NCBI GenBank assembly: GCA_020524525.2
Contig: CP129018.1
Coordinates: 1,988,115-2,052,114, forward strand
DNA length: 64,000 bases
Direction: 5' to 3'
Source: Bacillus tianshenii
GTDB lineage: Bacteria > Bacillota > Bacilli > Bacillales > Bacillaceae_N
The position numbers were made by a program, and so were the translations under genes. Below the pieces are notes generated by a model. That model did no database searches, was not told the origin of the DNA, and saw nothing but the letters and a program-made list of their open reading frames with translations. Position 1 is the first letter of the stretch. Each line of letters opens with the position of its first letter. Positions 16,712-25,838 of the stretch are shown here, piece after piece.

Positions 16712-18373
16712 ATGGGAATTAATGTACATGAGGCTCTGCAACTTCCCACGATGAGTCAAACAAAACTAGCGGGTGGGGCAGGCGGCTTACATAATACAAT
16801 TAAATGGGTCACTGTAGTGGAGGTAATTGAAGACATTAACCGTCTACAAGAAGGAGAATTTTTAATTACAACCGGCTATGGCCTGGAAGATTACAAAAAT
16901 GAATTTCATAAGCTTTTATCTATAGAAAAGTTATCAGGCGTTGCCATTTATACAAGTTTTTATATTAGTAAAATTCCAGAAAGCTTTATCCAATTGGCTG
17001 ATAAGCATAATCTTCCCTTAATTGAAATTCCAACTGATATCAACTTTTCTACAATTACAAAAGAGATATTACAGCAAATTCTTAATAAACAAATGGAACT
17101 GACCTCTTTTTCTCTTAATATTCATAAAAAATTAACGCGATTGGTGTTACAAAACAAAGGAAAAAAAGCCATAATCGAAACCTTAGGGCAATTAATTCAT
17201 GCTTCTGTCTTTCTACTAGATGATACATATTCACCTTTATATGAGCACAATCGAAATAATGTGCATTATGCTGATAGATATGTTTATTTCAATAACAAAA
17301 GGGTTTGTGATGTTGCAAGATTTTCATTTGATAAACAAGCATCCCTTTTATTCCATAAAACAATCGGATCTGACATCTTGATTTGCGTTCCAATCATTGC
17401 AAATGAAACCACCTTTGGATATATACTTGCTGTCAAAGAACAAATCAATTGGTCAGAATTTGATAATGTAGCAATCGAGCATGCAGCTACTGTGTATGCT
17501 TTGGAGTTTCTTAAGGAAGCGGCTGTTGAAGCTGCCCACCTAGGGATTAAAGGGGAATTTCTAGAAGAAGTTTTCAATAAGAATTTTAAAGACAAATCAA
17601 CGGTTATTGAACAAGCAAAAAAGCTAGACTATGACCTAACGACATCGCAATCAGTCCTCTTTGTTCAATTTAAAAAGGAGAAAAAGTTAGAAGATATTTT
17701 GTTCTCAAATATTGATGCCTTATATCAATTTTCAAGAAAATTGCTCACAGATAAAAACATTAATCATTTGATTCGGGCTAAAAGAAATGAGCTGTATATT
17801 CTGTTTGAGAATCTACCATCAAAAGGGATGAATGAACATGCTCAAAGCATTCATATTGCTAATGCTCTGAGGGAAAGGTGGATACAGGAGAAGCACGATG
17901 AAATCGTTATCGGAATTGGACGAACCTATGATGATATTTACCTGTTAGGGAGAAGTGCACAAGAAGCGAAAAATGCTATTTATTATTCACCTTTACTTTT
18001 TAATGAAAAAGATGTGGTTCATTATAATGAGCTTGGAACGTTTCATTTTCTTATCCACCAATACGAGCAAGGTTTACACCTTAAGGAATTTTATATAGAT
18101 ACCCTTCAGCCTCTTATCTCCCAACAGAGATCAAGCCTTGATTTCATTCATACATTGGAAGTTTATTTTAAAAATAATCAAAGTATTCAATTAACATCAT
18201 CTGAATTGTTCATCCATCGACACACGTTAAAATATCGTCTTGACCAGATTCAGAAAAAAACGGGCTTAAATCTGCATTCTCCGGATGAAAAACTTAAGCT
18301 TCAATTATCTGTTCTTGCTTATAAACTTGATCAATATATGAAGCAACAACCGAAAAAGCTCCAAAAGTATTAG
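16712..18373 (+). CDS. PucR-family transcriptional regulator (second of three)
   Basis: 553 residues, complete, with AAAGGGG before the ATG. The N-terminal PucR domain is at about 1-125 (LQEGEFLITTGYGLE). A central GAF-like/CdaR region includes IGIGRTYDDIYLLGRSAQEA near 395-415. The C-terminal HTH contains LFIHRHTLKYRLDQIQ near 510. It is more divergent from the other two PucR proteins in the window than they are from each other. It faces the convergent peptide transporter operon across a shared terminator. Its target is unknown; the neighbouring dehydrogenase-like pseudogene is a candidate. Confidence 0.9.
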   Translation: MGINVHEALQLPTMSQTKLAGGAGGLHNTIKWVTVVEVIEDINRLQEGEFLITTGYGLEDYKNEFHKLLSIEKLSGVAIYTSFYISKIPESFIQLADKHNLPLIEIPTDINFSTITKEILQQILNKQMELTSFSLNIHKKLTRLVLQNKGKKAIIETLGQLIHASVFLLDDTYSPLYEHNRNNVHYADRYVYFNNKRVCDVARFSFDKQASLLFHKTIGSDILICVPIIANETTFGYILAVKEQINWSEFDNVAIEHAATVYALEFLKEAAVEAAHLGIKGEFLEEVFNKNFKDKSTVIEQAKKLDYDLTTSQSVLFVQFKKEKKLEDILFSNIDALYQFSRKLLTDKNINHLIRAKRNELYILFENLPSKGMNEHAQSIHIANALRERWIQEKHDEIVIGIGRTYDDIYLLGRSAQEAKNAIYYSPLLFNEKDVVHYNELGTFHFLIHQYEQGLHLKEFYIDTLQPLISQQRSSLDFIHTLEVYFKNNQSIQLTSSELFIHRHTLKYRLDQIQKKTGLNLHSPDEKLKLQLSVLAYKLDQYMKQQPKKLQKY

Positions 18374-18392
18374 CTTAACTTTTGGAGCTTTT
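18354..18392. terminator. Bidirectional terminator
   Basis: AAGCTCCAAAAGT and ACTTTTGGAGCTT form a long stem. Plus-strand readout ends TTTTGGTATTTTT and minus-strand readout ends TTTTTCGG. It serves the second PucR gene and the peptide transporter operon. Confidence 0.75.
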
Positions 18393-18418
18393 GGTATTTT
18401 TGAAAAAGATATCAAGCA

Positions 18419-19396
18419 TTAACGACTAATCTCAACATGATGACATGCCACATAATGCTCTGCTTCTTTCTCTTCCCAAGTTGGAACCTTTTCTTTACAA
18501 ATGTCTGTCGCTAATGGACAACGTGTGTGAAACTTGCACCCACTCGGTGGATTACTCGGGCTAGGAAAATCCTTTTTCAAAATAATCCGCTCTTTCGATT
18601 GCTTAGGATGTTCAATAGGAATTGATGAAAGCAAAGCTTTTGTATAAGGATGAAGAGGATTTTGGAATAACCTTTCTTTTGTAGTAAGCTCCACAATGCT
18701 ACCAAGATACATAACGGCAATTCGATCGCTAATATGCTTTACTACCCCAAGATCGTGAGCAATAAATAAATAAGAGAGCTTGCGTTCCGTTTGAAGGTCT
18801 TTTAGAAGATTTAAAATTTGTGATTGGATCGAAACATCTAACGCTGAAACAGGTTCATCACATATGATTAAACTAGGGTTTAATGCTAAGGCTCTAGCAA
18901 TCCCTATACGTTGTCTTTGACCACCACTGAATTCATGTGGAAATCGATAAAGCTGCTCTTTACTAAGTCCGACTTTTAACAGCAGCTCTTCCGCCTTTTC
19001 CTTCCTTTCACTACGTGTGTACATATTATGAATAGCAAGAGGCTCCTCGACAGCATCAATAACACGATGTCTCGGATTCAGTGAAGAAAAAGGATCTTGG
19101 AAGATCATTTGAATTTCTTTTTTGATCGATTTAGAATATTTTTGTTTTTCAGAGCTTATTTTCTTTCCTTTATAATTAACCATGCCACCAGTAGGTTTAA
19201 GCAAATCGACTATCATCCTACCAGTTGTGCTTTTACCACAGCCACTTTCACCCACAAGTCCTAACGTCTCACCTTCATTAATGGTAAAAGTAATACCATC
19301 AACTGCTTTTACACTGCCTGTTTCTTTTCTCAAAAAACCACTTTTTATAGGGAAATGCTTTTTCAAATTATCTACTTCAAGAAGTGTATTGGTCAA
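18419..19396 (-). CDS. Peptide-type ABC transporter ATP-binding protein (OppF/DppF type)
   Basis: 325 residues. Walker A GESGCGKST is near 48-56, the signature SGGQRQRIGIARAL near 156-169 and Walker B IICDEPVSALD follows. The C-terminal oligopeptide HPY extension has CKFHTRCPLATDIC, the cysteine region found in Opp/Dpp ATPases that may bind an iron-sulfur cluster. The start is a TTG overlapping the preceding ATPase gene by about 20 bp, behind GAGGTGAC. It is the last gene of the operon. The imported substrate is likely a small amide or peptide given the creatininase gene. Confidence 0.9.
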   Translation of the reverse strand: MTNTLLEVDNLKKHFPIKSGFLRKETGSVKAVDGITFTINEGETLGLVGESGCGKSTTGRMIVDLLKPTGGMVNYKGKKISSEKQKYSKSIKKEIQMIFQDPFSSLNPRHRVIDAVEEPLAIHNMYTRSERKEKAEELLLKVGLSKEQLYRFPHEFSGGQRQRIGIARALALNPSLIICDEPVSALDVSIQSQILNLLKDLQTERKLSYLFIAHDLGVVKHISDRIAVMYLGSIVELTTKERLFQNPLHPYTKALLSSIPIEHPKQSKERIILKKDFPSPSNPPSGCKFHTRCPLATDICKEKVPTWEEKEAEHYVACHHVEISR

Positions 19397-20390
19397 TGGT
19401 TGTCACCTCACCTTCAGCTAATACTTTTGTGTAATGCCAGCACTTCACCTGATGCTCGTGCATAACTTCCTCTAAGCTTGGCTCTGTTTCCTGGCATTTT
19501 TCTGTGGAAAACTTACATCGAGGCGCAAATTTACAGCCCTTAGGCATTTGTTTTGGTGAAGGAACTTGCCCTTCAATGGAATATAACCTTTCCTTCGTTT
19601 CAGAAATTTTAGGTGTTGATTGAAGAAGTCCCAGTGTATAAGGATGTGCAGGTTTATCAAAAATTTCTTCCACTGTTGCTGCTTCCGCTATCTGACCAGC
19701 ATACATAACTAGAACCCGATCACACATTTCAGCAACAACCCCCATATCATGAGTGATAAGAAGAATGGATGTGTTAATTTTTTCTTTTAATTCTTGAAGT
19801 AAATCTAATATCTCCGCTTGAACAGTTACATCTAATGCTGTTGTTGGTTCATCTGCAATAATTAATTCAGGATCACAGGCTAAAGCAATCGCAATTACAA
19901 CTCTTTGGCGCATCCCCCCAGAAAGTTGATGGGGGTATTCGTTATACCTTTGTTCCGGACTTGGGATCCCCACTAGCTGAAGAAGTTCAATAGCTCGTTC
20001 TTTTGCTCCCTTTTTCGATTCCTTCTTGTGAAACAAAAGCATTTCTTCAATTTGATAACCAACCTTATACGCAGGATCCAATGTACTCATAGGGTCCTGA
20101 AAGATCATAGCGATCTCATTTCCACGTATTTTGCGTAACTCTTTTTTAGGTGCCTTTAGCAAATCATTTTCTTTAAATAAGATACTTCCAGATTTAATTT
20201 TAGTAACATTAGGTGGCAGGAGACCCATAACAGCCATAGAGGTAACACTTTTACCTGAACCACTTTCACCTACAAGCCCTAGAATCTCTCCTTTCTTTAT
20301 CGAAAAGTTCACATCACGGATGATATCGATATTCTCTCCAGAATTTTGAAAGCTAATTTTTAAATTACTTACTTTTAAGATTTCTTCCAC
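19377..20390 (-). CDS. Peptide-type ABC transporter ATP-binding protein (OppD/DppD type)
   Basis: About 337 residues from the GTG at 20390. AGGAGGTG lies just upstream; an earlier in-frame GTG at 20399 is itself inside that ribosome site. Walker A GESGSGKS lies near 38-45, the signature [15 protein letters not shown] near 153-167 and Walker [13 protein letters not shown] near 175. The C-terminal [14 protein letters not shown] element matches OppD-type ATPases. It forms a heterodimer with the following ATPase in known Opp/Dpp systems. Confidence 0.9.
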   Translation of the reverse strand: MEEILKVSNLKISFQNSGENIDIIRDVNFSIKKGEILGLVGESGSGKSVTSMAVMGLLPPNVTKIKSGSILFKENDLLKAPKKELRKIRGNEIAMIFQDPMSTLDPAYKVGYQIEEMLLFHKKESKKGAKERAIELLQLVGIPSPEQRYNEYPHQLSGGMRQRVVIAIALACDPELIIADEPTTALDVTVQAEILDLLQELKEKINTSILLITHDMGVVAEMCDRVLVMYAGQIAEAATVEEIFDKPAHPYTLGLLQSTPKISETKERLYSIEGQVPSPKQMPKGCKFAPRCKFSTEKCQETEPSLEEVMHEHQVKCWHYTKVLAEGEVTTIDQYTS

Positions 20391-20402
20391 TAAGAGCACC
20401 TC

Positions 20403-21221
20403 CTATTCATGGTGATTTTCTCTCGAGTGAAGCGAACGAGCTTTTAATATTTCAATAAATTCTACAAACCCATCTTCCGCTGCTTGTAATATTTTCTCAC
20501 CTTTTTCTTTTGTAGAAGGTCTCGCATCCCCTAATACACCTGTCTCAGAAATCATGCTCCAGTACGGCATCATATGAGCGATTCGACCTTCACCTTTTCC
20601 AACTAAATCTAACCAAAAATATTTTGACATTTTATATTTATCCAGATCTCTCACTGCTTTATCCATTTGTACTAAATCCTCGTTTATAGCTAAATACATC
20701 GATGTTTCCAGTTCACCAGCATGGTTAATTCCACCAGGGTTTTCTGATTCTCTTATTTTCTCTACTAAATCTATAACAGGCTGAAGATCCCAGTGAGAGA
20801 GAGAAACACACATGACATCTTCATAGGCCAACATAACTTGTCTTGTGGCAACATGCAAAAGTGAAACATTACTGCCATGTCCGTTTAATAAGATGATTCT
20901 CTTAAAGCCTTGATGGGCTAAACTATTACAAACATCTACAACATAGTTAATAAATGTTTTACTGCTAATGGAAATTACACCTGGAAAATCCATCTGATGA
21001 GGTGCATAACCATGATTAATTGTCGGGACCACTACCACTTGTTCAGGAATTTTCTTTGCCGCACGCATACATACCTCATTAGCTAAAACAACATCTGTAT
21101 CTACAGGAAGATGATAACCATGCTCTTCAATCATTGCTACAGGTACAATTGCAACTCTCTCATCTTTAACAGCCTCTTTAACCTCAGGCCATGTCATTTC
21201 ACCAAATAAATATTTTGTCAT
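20403..21221 (-). CDS. Creatininase-family amidohydrolase
   Basis: 272 residues, typical of the family. Metal-site motifs are E33-H34 and H37 in IEEHGYHLP, the aspartates in VDTDVV (about 41-43), LLNGHGSN near 114-121 and HAGELETS near 175. The family hydrolyses cyclic or linear amides (creatinine, N-formyl compounds, some nucleotide-pathway amides) with Zn or Mn. It is embedded between permease and ATPase genes, so its substrate is probably what the transporter brings in. Creatinine itself is only one option. Confidence 0.88.
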   Translation of the reverse strand: MTKYLFGEMTWPEVKEAVKDERVAIVPVAMIEEHGYHLPVDTDVVLANEVCMRAAKKIPEQVVVVPTINHGYAPHQMDFPGVISISSKTFINYVVDVCNSLAHQGFKRIILLNGHGSNVSLLHVATRQVMLAYEDVMCVSLSHWDLQPVIDLVEKIRESENPGGINHAGELETSMYLAINEDLVQMDKAVRDLDKYKMSKYFWLDLVGKGEGRIAHMMPYWSMISETGVLGDARPSTKEKGEKILQAAEDGFVEFIEILKARSLHSRENHHE

Positions 21222-21245
21222 AAACTTACCTCTCCCTTTTTATAT

Positions 21246-22154
21246 TTATTGTCGAGGGTCTAAATAATCTCTTAATCCATCCCCTAATAAATTGAATCCT
21301 AATACTGTTACCATAATCGCTAAGCCTGGTACAAGAGTTATCCAAGGAGCGTCAATCATATATTGTCTTCCATCATATAAGATATTTCCTCAGCTTGGGT
21401 TAGGCTGTGGAATTCCTAACCCTAAAAAACTAAGAGCTGCTTCTGCTAAAATGGCATACGCAAAGTATGTGGTCATTTGTATTAACAACGGAGATAGACA
21501 ATTTGGAAGAATATGTTTGAATAAAAGTCGAAGATTGGACCCACCCATTACAAGAATAGCGTCGACATATTCTTTTTCCTTTATAGATAAAACACATCCA
21601 CGAATTAACCTAGCAAACAGGGGCGTATAGACAATACTTAAAGCAATAACAATATTTTGAAGATTGTTTCCTAATGCAGCCATTAAAGCAAGAGCAAATA
21701 AAATCGGTGGGAAAGCCATTAATCCATCAACAATCCTCATGATAAGACTGTCGATGAAGCCTCCAAAATAACCCGAAACAAGCCCTAAAAAAACACCAAT
21801 GATTGAGGAAATTAATATTGTTGAAAATGAAAGAGTAATGGACACCCTCGCTCCATATAGAACTCTACTAAAAATATCTCGACCATACTCATCTGTGCCA
21901 AAGTAATGCTCACTACTTGGAGCGGCATTGATTTTGGAATAATCAACATCTTTCACAGGATCATATGGAGCAATGACTGGAGCCAAAATAGCTATACACA
22001 ATACGAGAAAGATAATTATCAAACCCATTACAGCAATCTTTCTTTTAGAAAACCCTTTCCAAAAACTCGAAATCAAATTTAAGGAACGTGAAAGCTTCGA
22101 TTGTCTTAGCTTCATGGGAGTTTGAGAGTTAGTTTCTACTTCCATAACACTCAC
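21246..22154 (-). pseudogene. Peptide-type ABC transporter permease (DppC/OppC type) with in-frame TGA
   Basis: The reading frame starts at 22154 and is typical through LSFLGLGIPQPNPS. A TGA at 21390-21392 then stands where family members have Trp (PNPSWGN). The frame continues for 47 more sense codons that match the normal C-terminus (DAPWITLVPGLAIMVTVLG, then LLGDGLRDYLDPRQ) to a TAA at 21246. The complete product would be 302 residues. The stop removes the last membrane helix and the conserved end. Cause: TGG to TGA point mutation, natural readthrough or sequencing error. The start overlaps the upstream permease by 4 bp. Confidence 0.85.
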
Positions 22155-23101
22155 CTCTTAGAATAGTCAATTTTAGGATCAAAATAGGTATACAGCAGAT
22201 CGATAATTAATGTTATAACTACATAAATCGTGGCTATAACTAAGATGATGCCTTGTATCACAGGATAATCTCGATTGAATACGGAATCGACTACTAACTT
22301 ACCAACTCCTGGTATATTAAAAATAGATTCAACTACTACTGTTCCCCCAAGTAATAACCCGAAATTTATCCCAATAATTGTTATAACAGGAACCATCGCA
22401 TTTTTTAGTGCATGATTTACGATAACAATCCATTCAGATGCACCTTTTGCTCGAATCATCTTAATAAAATCTTGTCCCAGCACCTCGAGCATACTTGAAC
22501 GAGTCATTCGAGTAATAATACCCGCCTGAATAAAACCTAAGGAAAAAGCAGGTAATAATAAATGTTTTATATTTCCTAATAGACCTTCAGTAATTGGCAC
22601 ATAACCAATAGAAGGAAACCACCCTAACTGAAGTGCAAAAACCATTATTAGTAAAAGCCCAGCCCAAAAGTTAGGAATAGAAATACCGATCAAGGAAATA
22701 ATCATCGCTGAATAATCCCATTTCGTATTGTGTTTTACAGCGGCTAGAATCCCAAGTGGAATGGCGATCAATATTGAAATGAAAATAGCATAGATAACTA
22801 AATTTAATGTCGCCGGTAAACGTTCAGCAATTAAAGTTGTAACTGCTTTATTCGATACAAATGAACTTCCAAGATCACCTTGTACAACATTTGAAATCCA
22901 CATAAAAAACTGGGCAATTAGCGGCTTGTTAAGTCCAAGTTGTTCCCGCATTTGTGCTAGTTGCTCTGGAGTAGCTGAGGAACCAAGCATCGCAGCCGCC
23001 GGATCACCTGGTATAAAGTGAATAATCAGAAACACGACAACTGAAACCGTTAACAATACAGGTATTAACGCTAATAATCTTCGAATAATATATCCTGTCA
23101 A
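22151..23101 (-). CDS. Peptide-type ABC transporter permease (DppB/OppB type)
   Basis: About 316 residues from a TTG at 23101 with TTGGAGGTG six bases upstream. The frame remains open further upstream to 23242, but that part runs through a repeat-like element and does not resemble the family. The N-terminus GYIIRRLLALIPVLLTVSVVVF and the HFIPGDPAAAML motif are standard. Six membrane segments and the EAA loop (MIRAKGASEWIVIVNHALKN) are visible. It pairs with the DppC-type gene immediately after it. Confidence 0.92.
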   Translation of the reverse strand: MTGYIIRRLLALIPVLLTVSVVVFLIIHFIPGDPAAAMLGSSATPEQLAQMREQLGLNKPLIAQFFMWISNVVQGDLGSSFVSNKAVTTLIAERLPATLNLVIYAIFISILIAIPLGILAAVKHNTKWDYSAMIISLIGISIPNFWAGLLLIMVFALQLGWFPSIGYVPITEGLLGNIKHLLLPAFSLGFIQAGIITRMTRSSMLEVLGQDFIKMIRAKGASEWIVIVNHALKNAMVPVITIIGINFGLLLGGTVVVESIFNIPGVGKLVVDSVFNRDYPVIQGIILVIATIYVVITLIIDLLYTYFDPKIDYSKR

Positions 23102-23124
23102 TCGATTCACCTCCAAGGAGATAA

Positions 23125-23237
23125 GTGCAAAGCGTCTACTGATCAGCCACAAGGATAAGATGAACGCTGTTGAAGAAAGAGTTAACCTTCTGAAGCAGAA
23201 GACATATGACCTCGAACCGAAGAATGACGCTTTGCAC
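23125..23237. repeat. 113-bp element with perfect 12-bp terminal inverted repeats
   Basis: GTGCAAAGCGTC at 23125-23136 and GACGCTTTGCAC at 23226-23237 are perfect inverted copies enclosing 89 bp. It lies between the binding-protein and permease genes of the peptide transporter. No protein family is recognisable in it. It may be a miniature inverted-repeat element or a structured intercistronic RNA. No direct target duplication was seen next to the ends. Confidence 0.5.
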
Positions 23238-23265
23238 GGCACACCTCCGAACTAAGAGTAAAGGT

Positions 23266-24867
23266 TTATTCTTCTATCCATACATTCCAAAATCTAGGAT
23301 AACCAGCACTCCATGACTCATAACCTTTAACTGCATCCCTATGAGCTTCAACAATTGGATAGTAATAGAGTGACATGAATGGTAGATCTTCTCTTAATAA
23401 AGATTGAACTTCCCCATAAATTTCTTTACGTTTATTTACATCCGTTTCCATCAATCCTTCTTCAAGTAATTGATCCATCTTTTCACTTTTGTATCCGTTA
23501 TAGCTAGAGCTACTTTGGAGGTATGCATAATAGATTTGATTAGGATCTGGGCGTGGGGTAATATGACCATTTAGTAAATGGTAGTCACCCGTTACCCAAC
23601 GGTCTGAAATAAATGAAGCCCACTCTAAAGCTTCAACCTCAACCTTTAACCCAATTTTTTCTAGCTGAGTTTTTAAAACCATTGCAGTCTTTTCATGATG
23701 GTCGTAAGCTTTACTAGTAGAAATTACAATTGGTTCACCATTGTAACCAGATTCCTCAACTAATTCCTTTGCCTTCTCAAGGTTTTGTTCATAATCTTTT
23801 TTATGTTGGTCGTTATACCATTCAGTTTCTGGAAATACCGGCGAATGAGCTACTTCTCCTAATTGTCTAGTAGCCACATTTACTATTTCTTCTTTACTAA
23901 TTGCATAAGCTACTGCTTTCCTCATTTTTGGATCGTCAAACGGCGGCTTGTTCATTCCGAATTGCAGCATTCCCCAATTCATAGAAGGCTTATTATCAAC
24001 CACAATATTTTCAATACTCTTCAACCTATTCACATCTTTTGGAAGAACATCTAGAGCTACATCAATTTCACCCGTTTGCAAAGAGGTTACTCTGACTGAT
24101 GGTTCAGAAATTGGCTTAAATACGACCTGATCAATGTAAGCTTCTTTTTTCCCTGAAAATCCAGATGCATCACCTTCTAGAGATTTGTAATCATCATACC
24201 GAGCAAGAACTAGATCTTTACCTTGGTCCCAGCTTACAAATTTAAATGGTCCAGTCCCAATAGGTTCGGTAATTTCTCCACCCTGTTCTTCTGCTAAACC
24301 TTTTGGCACTATTACAGCTGGATTAAATGGATTCGCTAGAGATGCAAGAAAAACACCAGAAGGATTTTTAAGGTTAAATACGACGGTTGATTTATCAGGA
24401 GCTTCAATTGATTTAACCATTGAAAATTCACCTTTTCGGGGTGAAACTTCCATAAAGCGTTCAATTGAGTACTTCACGTCTTCAGAGGTCATCTCTTTAC
24501 CATTGTGGAATTTCACTGAATTCCTTAGATTAAAAGTTATTTTTTTCTTATCTTCACTCATTTCCCAATCTTTCGCTAACATCGGTACTATTTTCATATT
24601 GTCATCAATTGTAACCAGCATTTCTTGGACATGTAATAAAGGAATTCTGTCGGATAAAACTGTTGATGTATGGAGATCTAATTTTGTTAAATCCGCTCCC
24701 ATCCCTACGGTTAGGTCGCCTCCTTTAACCGGTTCTCCACTTCCTTGATTTTCTTTAGCAGGCTCTTCTTGTTGTGATGAACCCGTCTCTTGACTGCTAC
24801 ATCCTCCAAGAATAAACAATATCGCCAACACAACTAAAAGAGTTGACTTCCAAATATTATATTTCAC
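23266..24867 (-). CDS. Peptide-type ABC transporter substrate-binding lipoprotein
   Basis: 533 residues, usual for solute-binding family 5 (DppA/OppA). The signal peptide (MKYNIWKSTLLVV...) ends in the lipobox LGGCSS, so the mature protein is lipid-anchored outside. The family signature region DWEMSEDKKKITFNLRNSVKFHNG is near 100-125. It delivers peptides or similar ligands to the two permeases. It is the second gene of the operon after the IclR regulator. Confidence 0.92.
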   Translation of the reverse strand: MKYNIWKSTLLVVLAILFILGGCSSQETGSSQQEEPAKENQGSGEPVKGGDLTVGMGADLTKLDLHTSTVLSDRIPLLHVQEMLVTIDDNMKIVPMLAKDWEMSEDKKKITFNLRNSVKFHNGKEMTSEDVKYSIERFMEVSPRKGEFSMVKSIEAPDKSTVVFNLKNPSGVFLASLANPFNPAVIVPKGLAEEQGGEITEPIGTGPFKFVSWDQGKDLVLARYDDYKSLEGDASGFSGKKEAYIDQVVFKPISEPSVRVTSLQTGEIDVALDVLPKDVNRLKSIENIVVDNKPSMNWGMLQFGMNKPPFDDPKMRKAVAYAISKEEIVNVATRQLGEVAHSPVFPETEWYNDQHKKDYEQNLEKAKELVEESGYNGEPIVISTSKAYDHHEKTAMVLKTQLEKIGLKVEVEALEWASFISDRWVTGDYHLLNGHITPRPDPNQIYYAYLQSSSSYNGYKSEKMDQLLEEGLMETDVNKRKEIYGEVQSLLREDLPFMSLYYYPIVEAHRDAVKGYESWSAGYPRFWNVWIEE

Positions 24868-24896
24868 ATCGTTTCCCCTTTCTTTAATTAGAGTTT

Positions 24897-25658
24897 TTAA
24901 TAACCTAATTCCTCAGAAATCGTACTAGCTGTATTTTCTAATTCACCCAATAAATTACTTTCTTCGTTAAAGAAGTAATCAGGCCCTGATATGGATACAC
25001 CTCCTACTACTTTGTTTTCATAGTTAAAAATAGGACAAGCATAAGCTGTAACATCTAATGTCAACTCTCCAAATGATTGAGAATATCCTCTTTTTCTAAT
25101 CTCATCTAACTCTTCGATTAGCTGTTCTCTCTTTGCAATTGTTCTTGGTGTAAAGACTTGCAAAGGCGATGAAAGATAGGATTTTATTTCTTCATCTGAC
25201 AAAAAGGCAAGAATGCTTTTAGAAAGAGCTCCAGCATAGATAGGAAGTCTCTCTCCTACTTTAATTTCGTATCCAAACTTATGAAAAGACTCGATATTAA
25301 CAAGACATAGAGCATCCCCCTTATATAACACACTTAAATTGACATTCAGCTCAGTTAATTTAGCTAACTTTTGCAAATGTGGAGTGGCTATTTTCACAAG
25401 ATCTAATGTTTGGATTACAGTTCCTCCTACCTTTACAAATCCCATGCCTAACTTGTATTTACCTGATGAAGAATCTTTCTCCAGATAACCACGATTAATC
25501 AAGGTTAAAATGACCCGATAAACTGTTGCTGAAGGTAAATTCGTTTGTTCAGCAATTTCAGCTAAGCTTAATTCAGGATTTTTGAAGGAAAAAGCTTCAA
25601 TAACATCCAGTGCTCTGTCTAATACACGAATATTGTTTGTCTTTGTCAAACCGCTCAC
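24897..25658 (-). CDS. IclR-family transcriptional regulator
   Basis: 253 residues. The N-terminal winged helix (about 8-65) contains LSLAEIAEQTNLPSATVYRVI. The C-terminal effector domain (about 85-250) includes YSQSFGELTLDVTAYACPIF and VVGGVSISGP, characteristic of IclR proteins. The family usually represses or activates a neighbouring catabolic operon in response to a small metabolite. It lies 30 bp upstream of the binding-protein gene on the same strand and probably controls the peptide/creatininase operon and itself. An inverted-repeat cluster just upstream could be its site. Confidence 0.9.
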   Translation of the reverse strand: MSGLTKTNNIRVLDRALDVIEAFSFKNPELSLAEIAEQTNLPSATVYRVILTLINRGYLEKDSSSGKYKLGMGFVKVGGTVIQTLDLVKIATPHLQKLAKLTELNVNLSVLYKGDALCLVNIESFHKFGYEIKVGERLPIYAGALSKSILAFLSDEEIKSYLSSPLQVFTPRTIAKREQLIEELDEIRKRGYSQSFGELTLDVTAYACPIFNYENKVVGGVSISGPDYFFNEESNLLGELENTASTISEELGY

Positions 25659-25672
25659 TCCAAATACTTTAT

Positions 25673-25699
25673 TTTCACTAGGTGAAAGTTATGTTTCAC
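25673..25699. promoter_or_regulatory. Candidate IclR-type operator
   Basis: Three alternating half-sites: TTTCAC at 25673, GTGAAA at 25682 and TTTCAC at 25694, forming two overlapping palindromes 15-40 bp upstream of the IclR start. This fits autoregulation, but no consensus for this protein is known to me. Confidence 0.45.
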
Positions 25700-25781
25700 T
25701 CTATAAAAATAAGGTAACATACATTTATTAAATTTTCAAAATATTTCTTTAATTGTTTAGCGTTTTTTTATAGTTAACATA

Positions 25782-25819
25782 TAAAAAAACACCCTACAAG
25801 AAGCTTCCAGTAGAGTGTT
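25782..25819 (-). terminator. Terminator of the ablB gene
   Basis: On the minus strand, AACACTCTAC pairs with GTAGGGTGTT (one wobble) around a 12-nt loop and is followed by TTTTTTTAT. It lies 20 bp after the acetyltransferase stop. Confidence 0.75.
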
Positions 25820-25838
25820 GAACATCACATTTAATTTT

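Noticed and set aside
23102-23242. N-terminal extension of the DppB-type permease
   Set aside because: The extra residues do not look like the family, lie inside the inverted-repeat element, and a TTG with a strong ribosome site exists at 23101.
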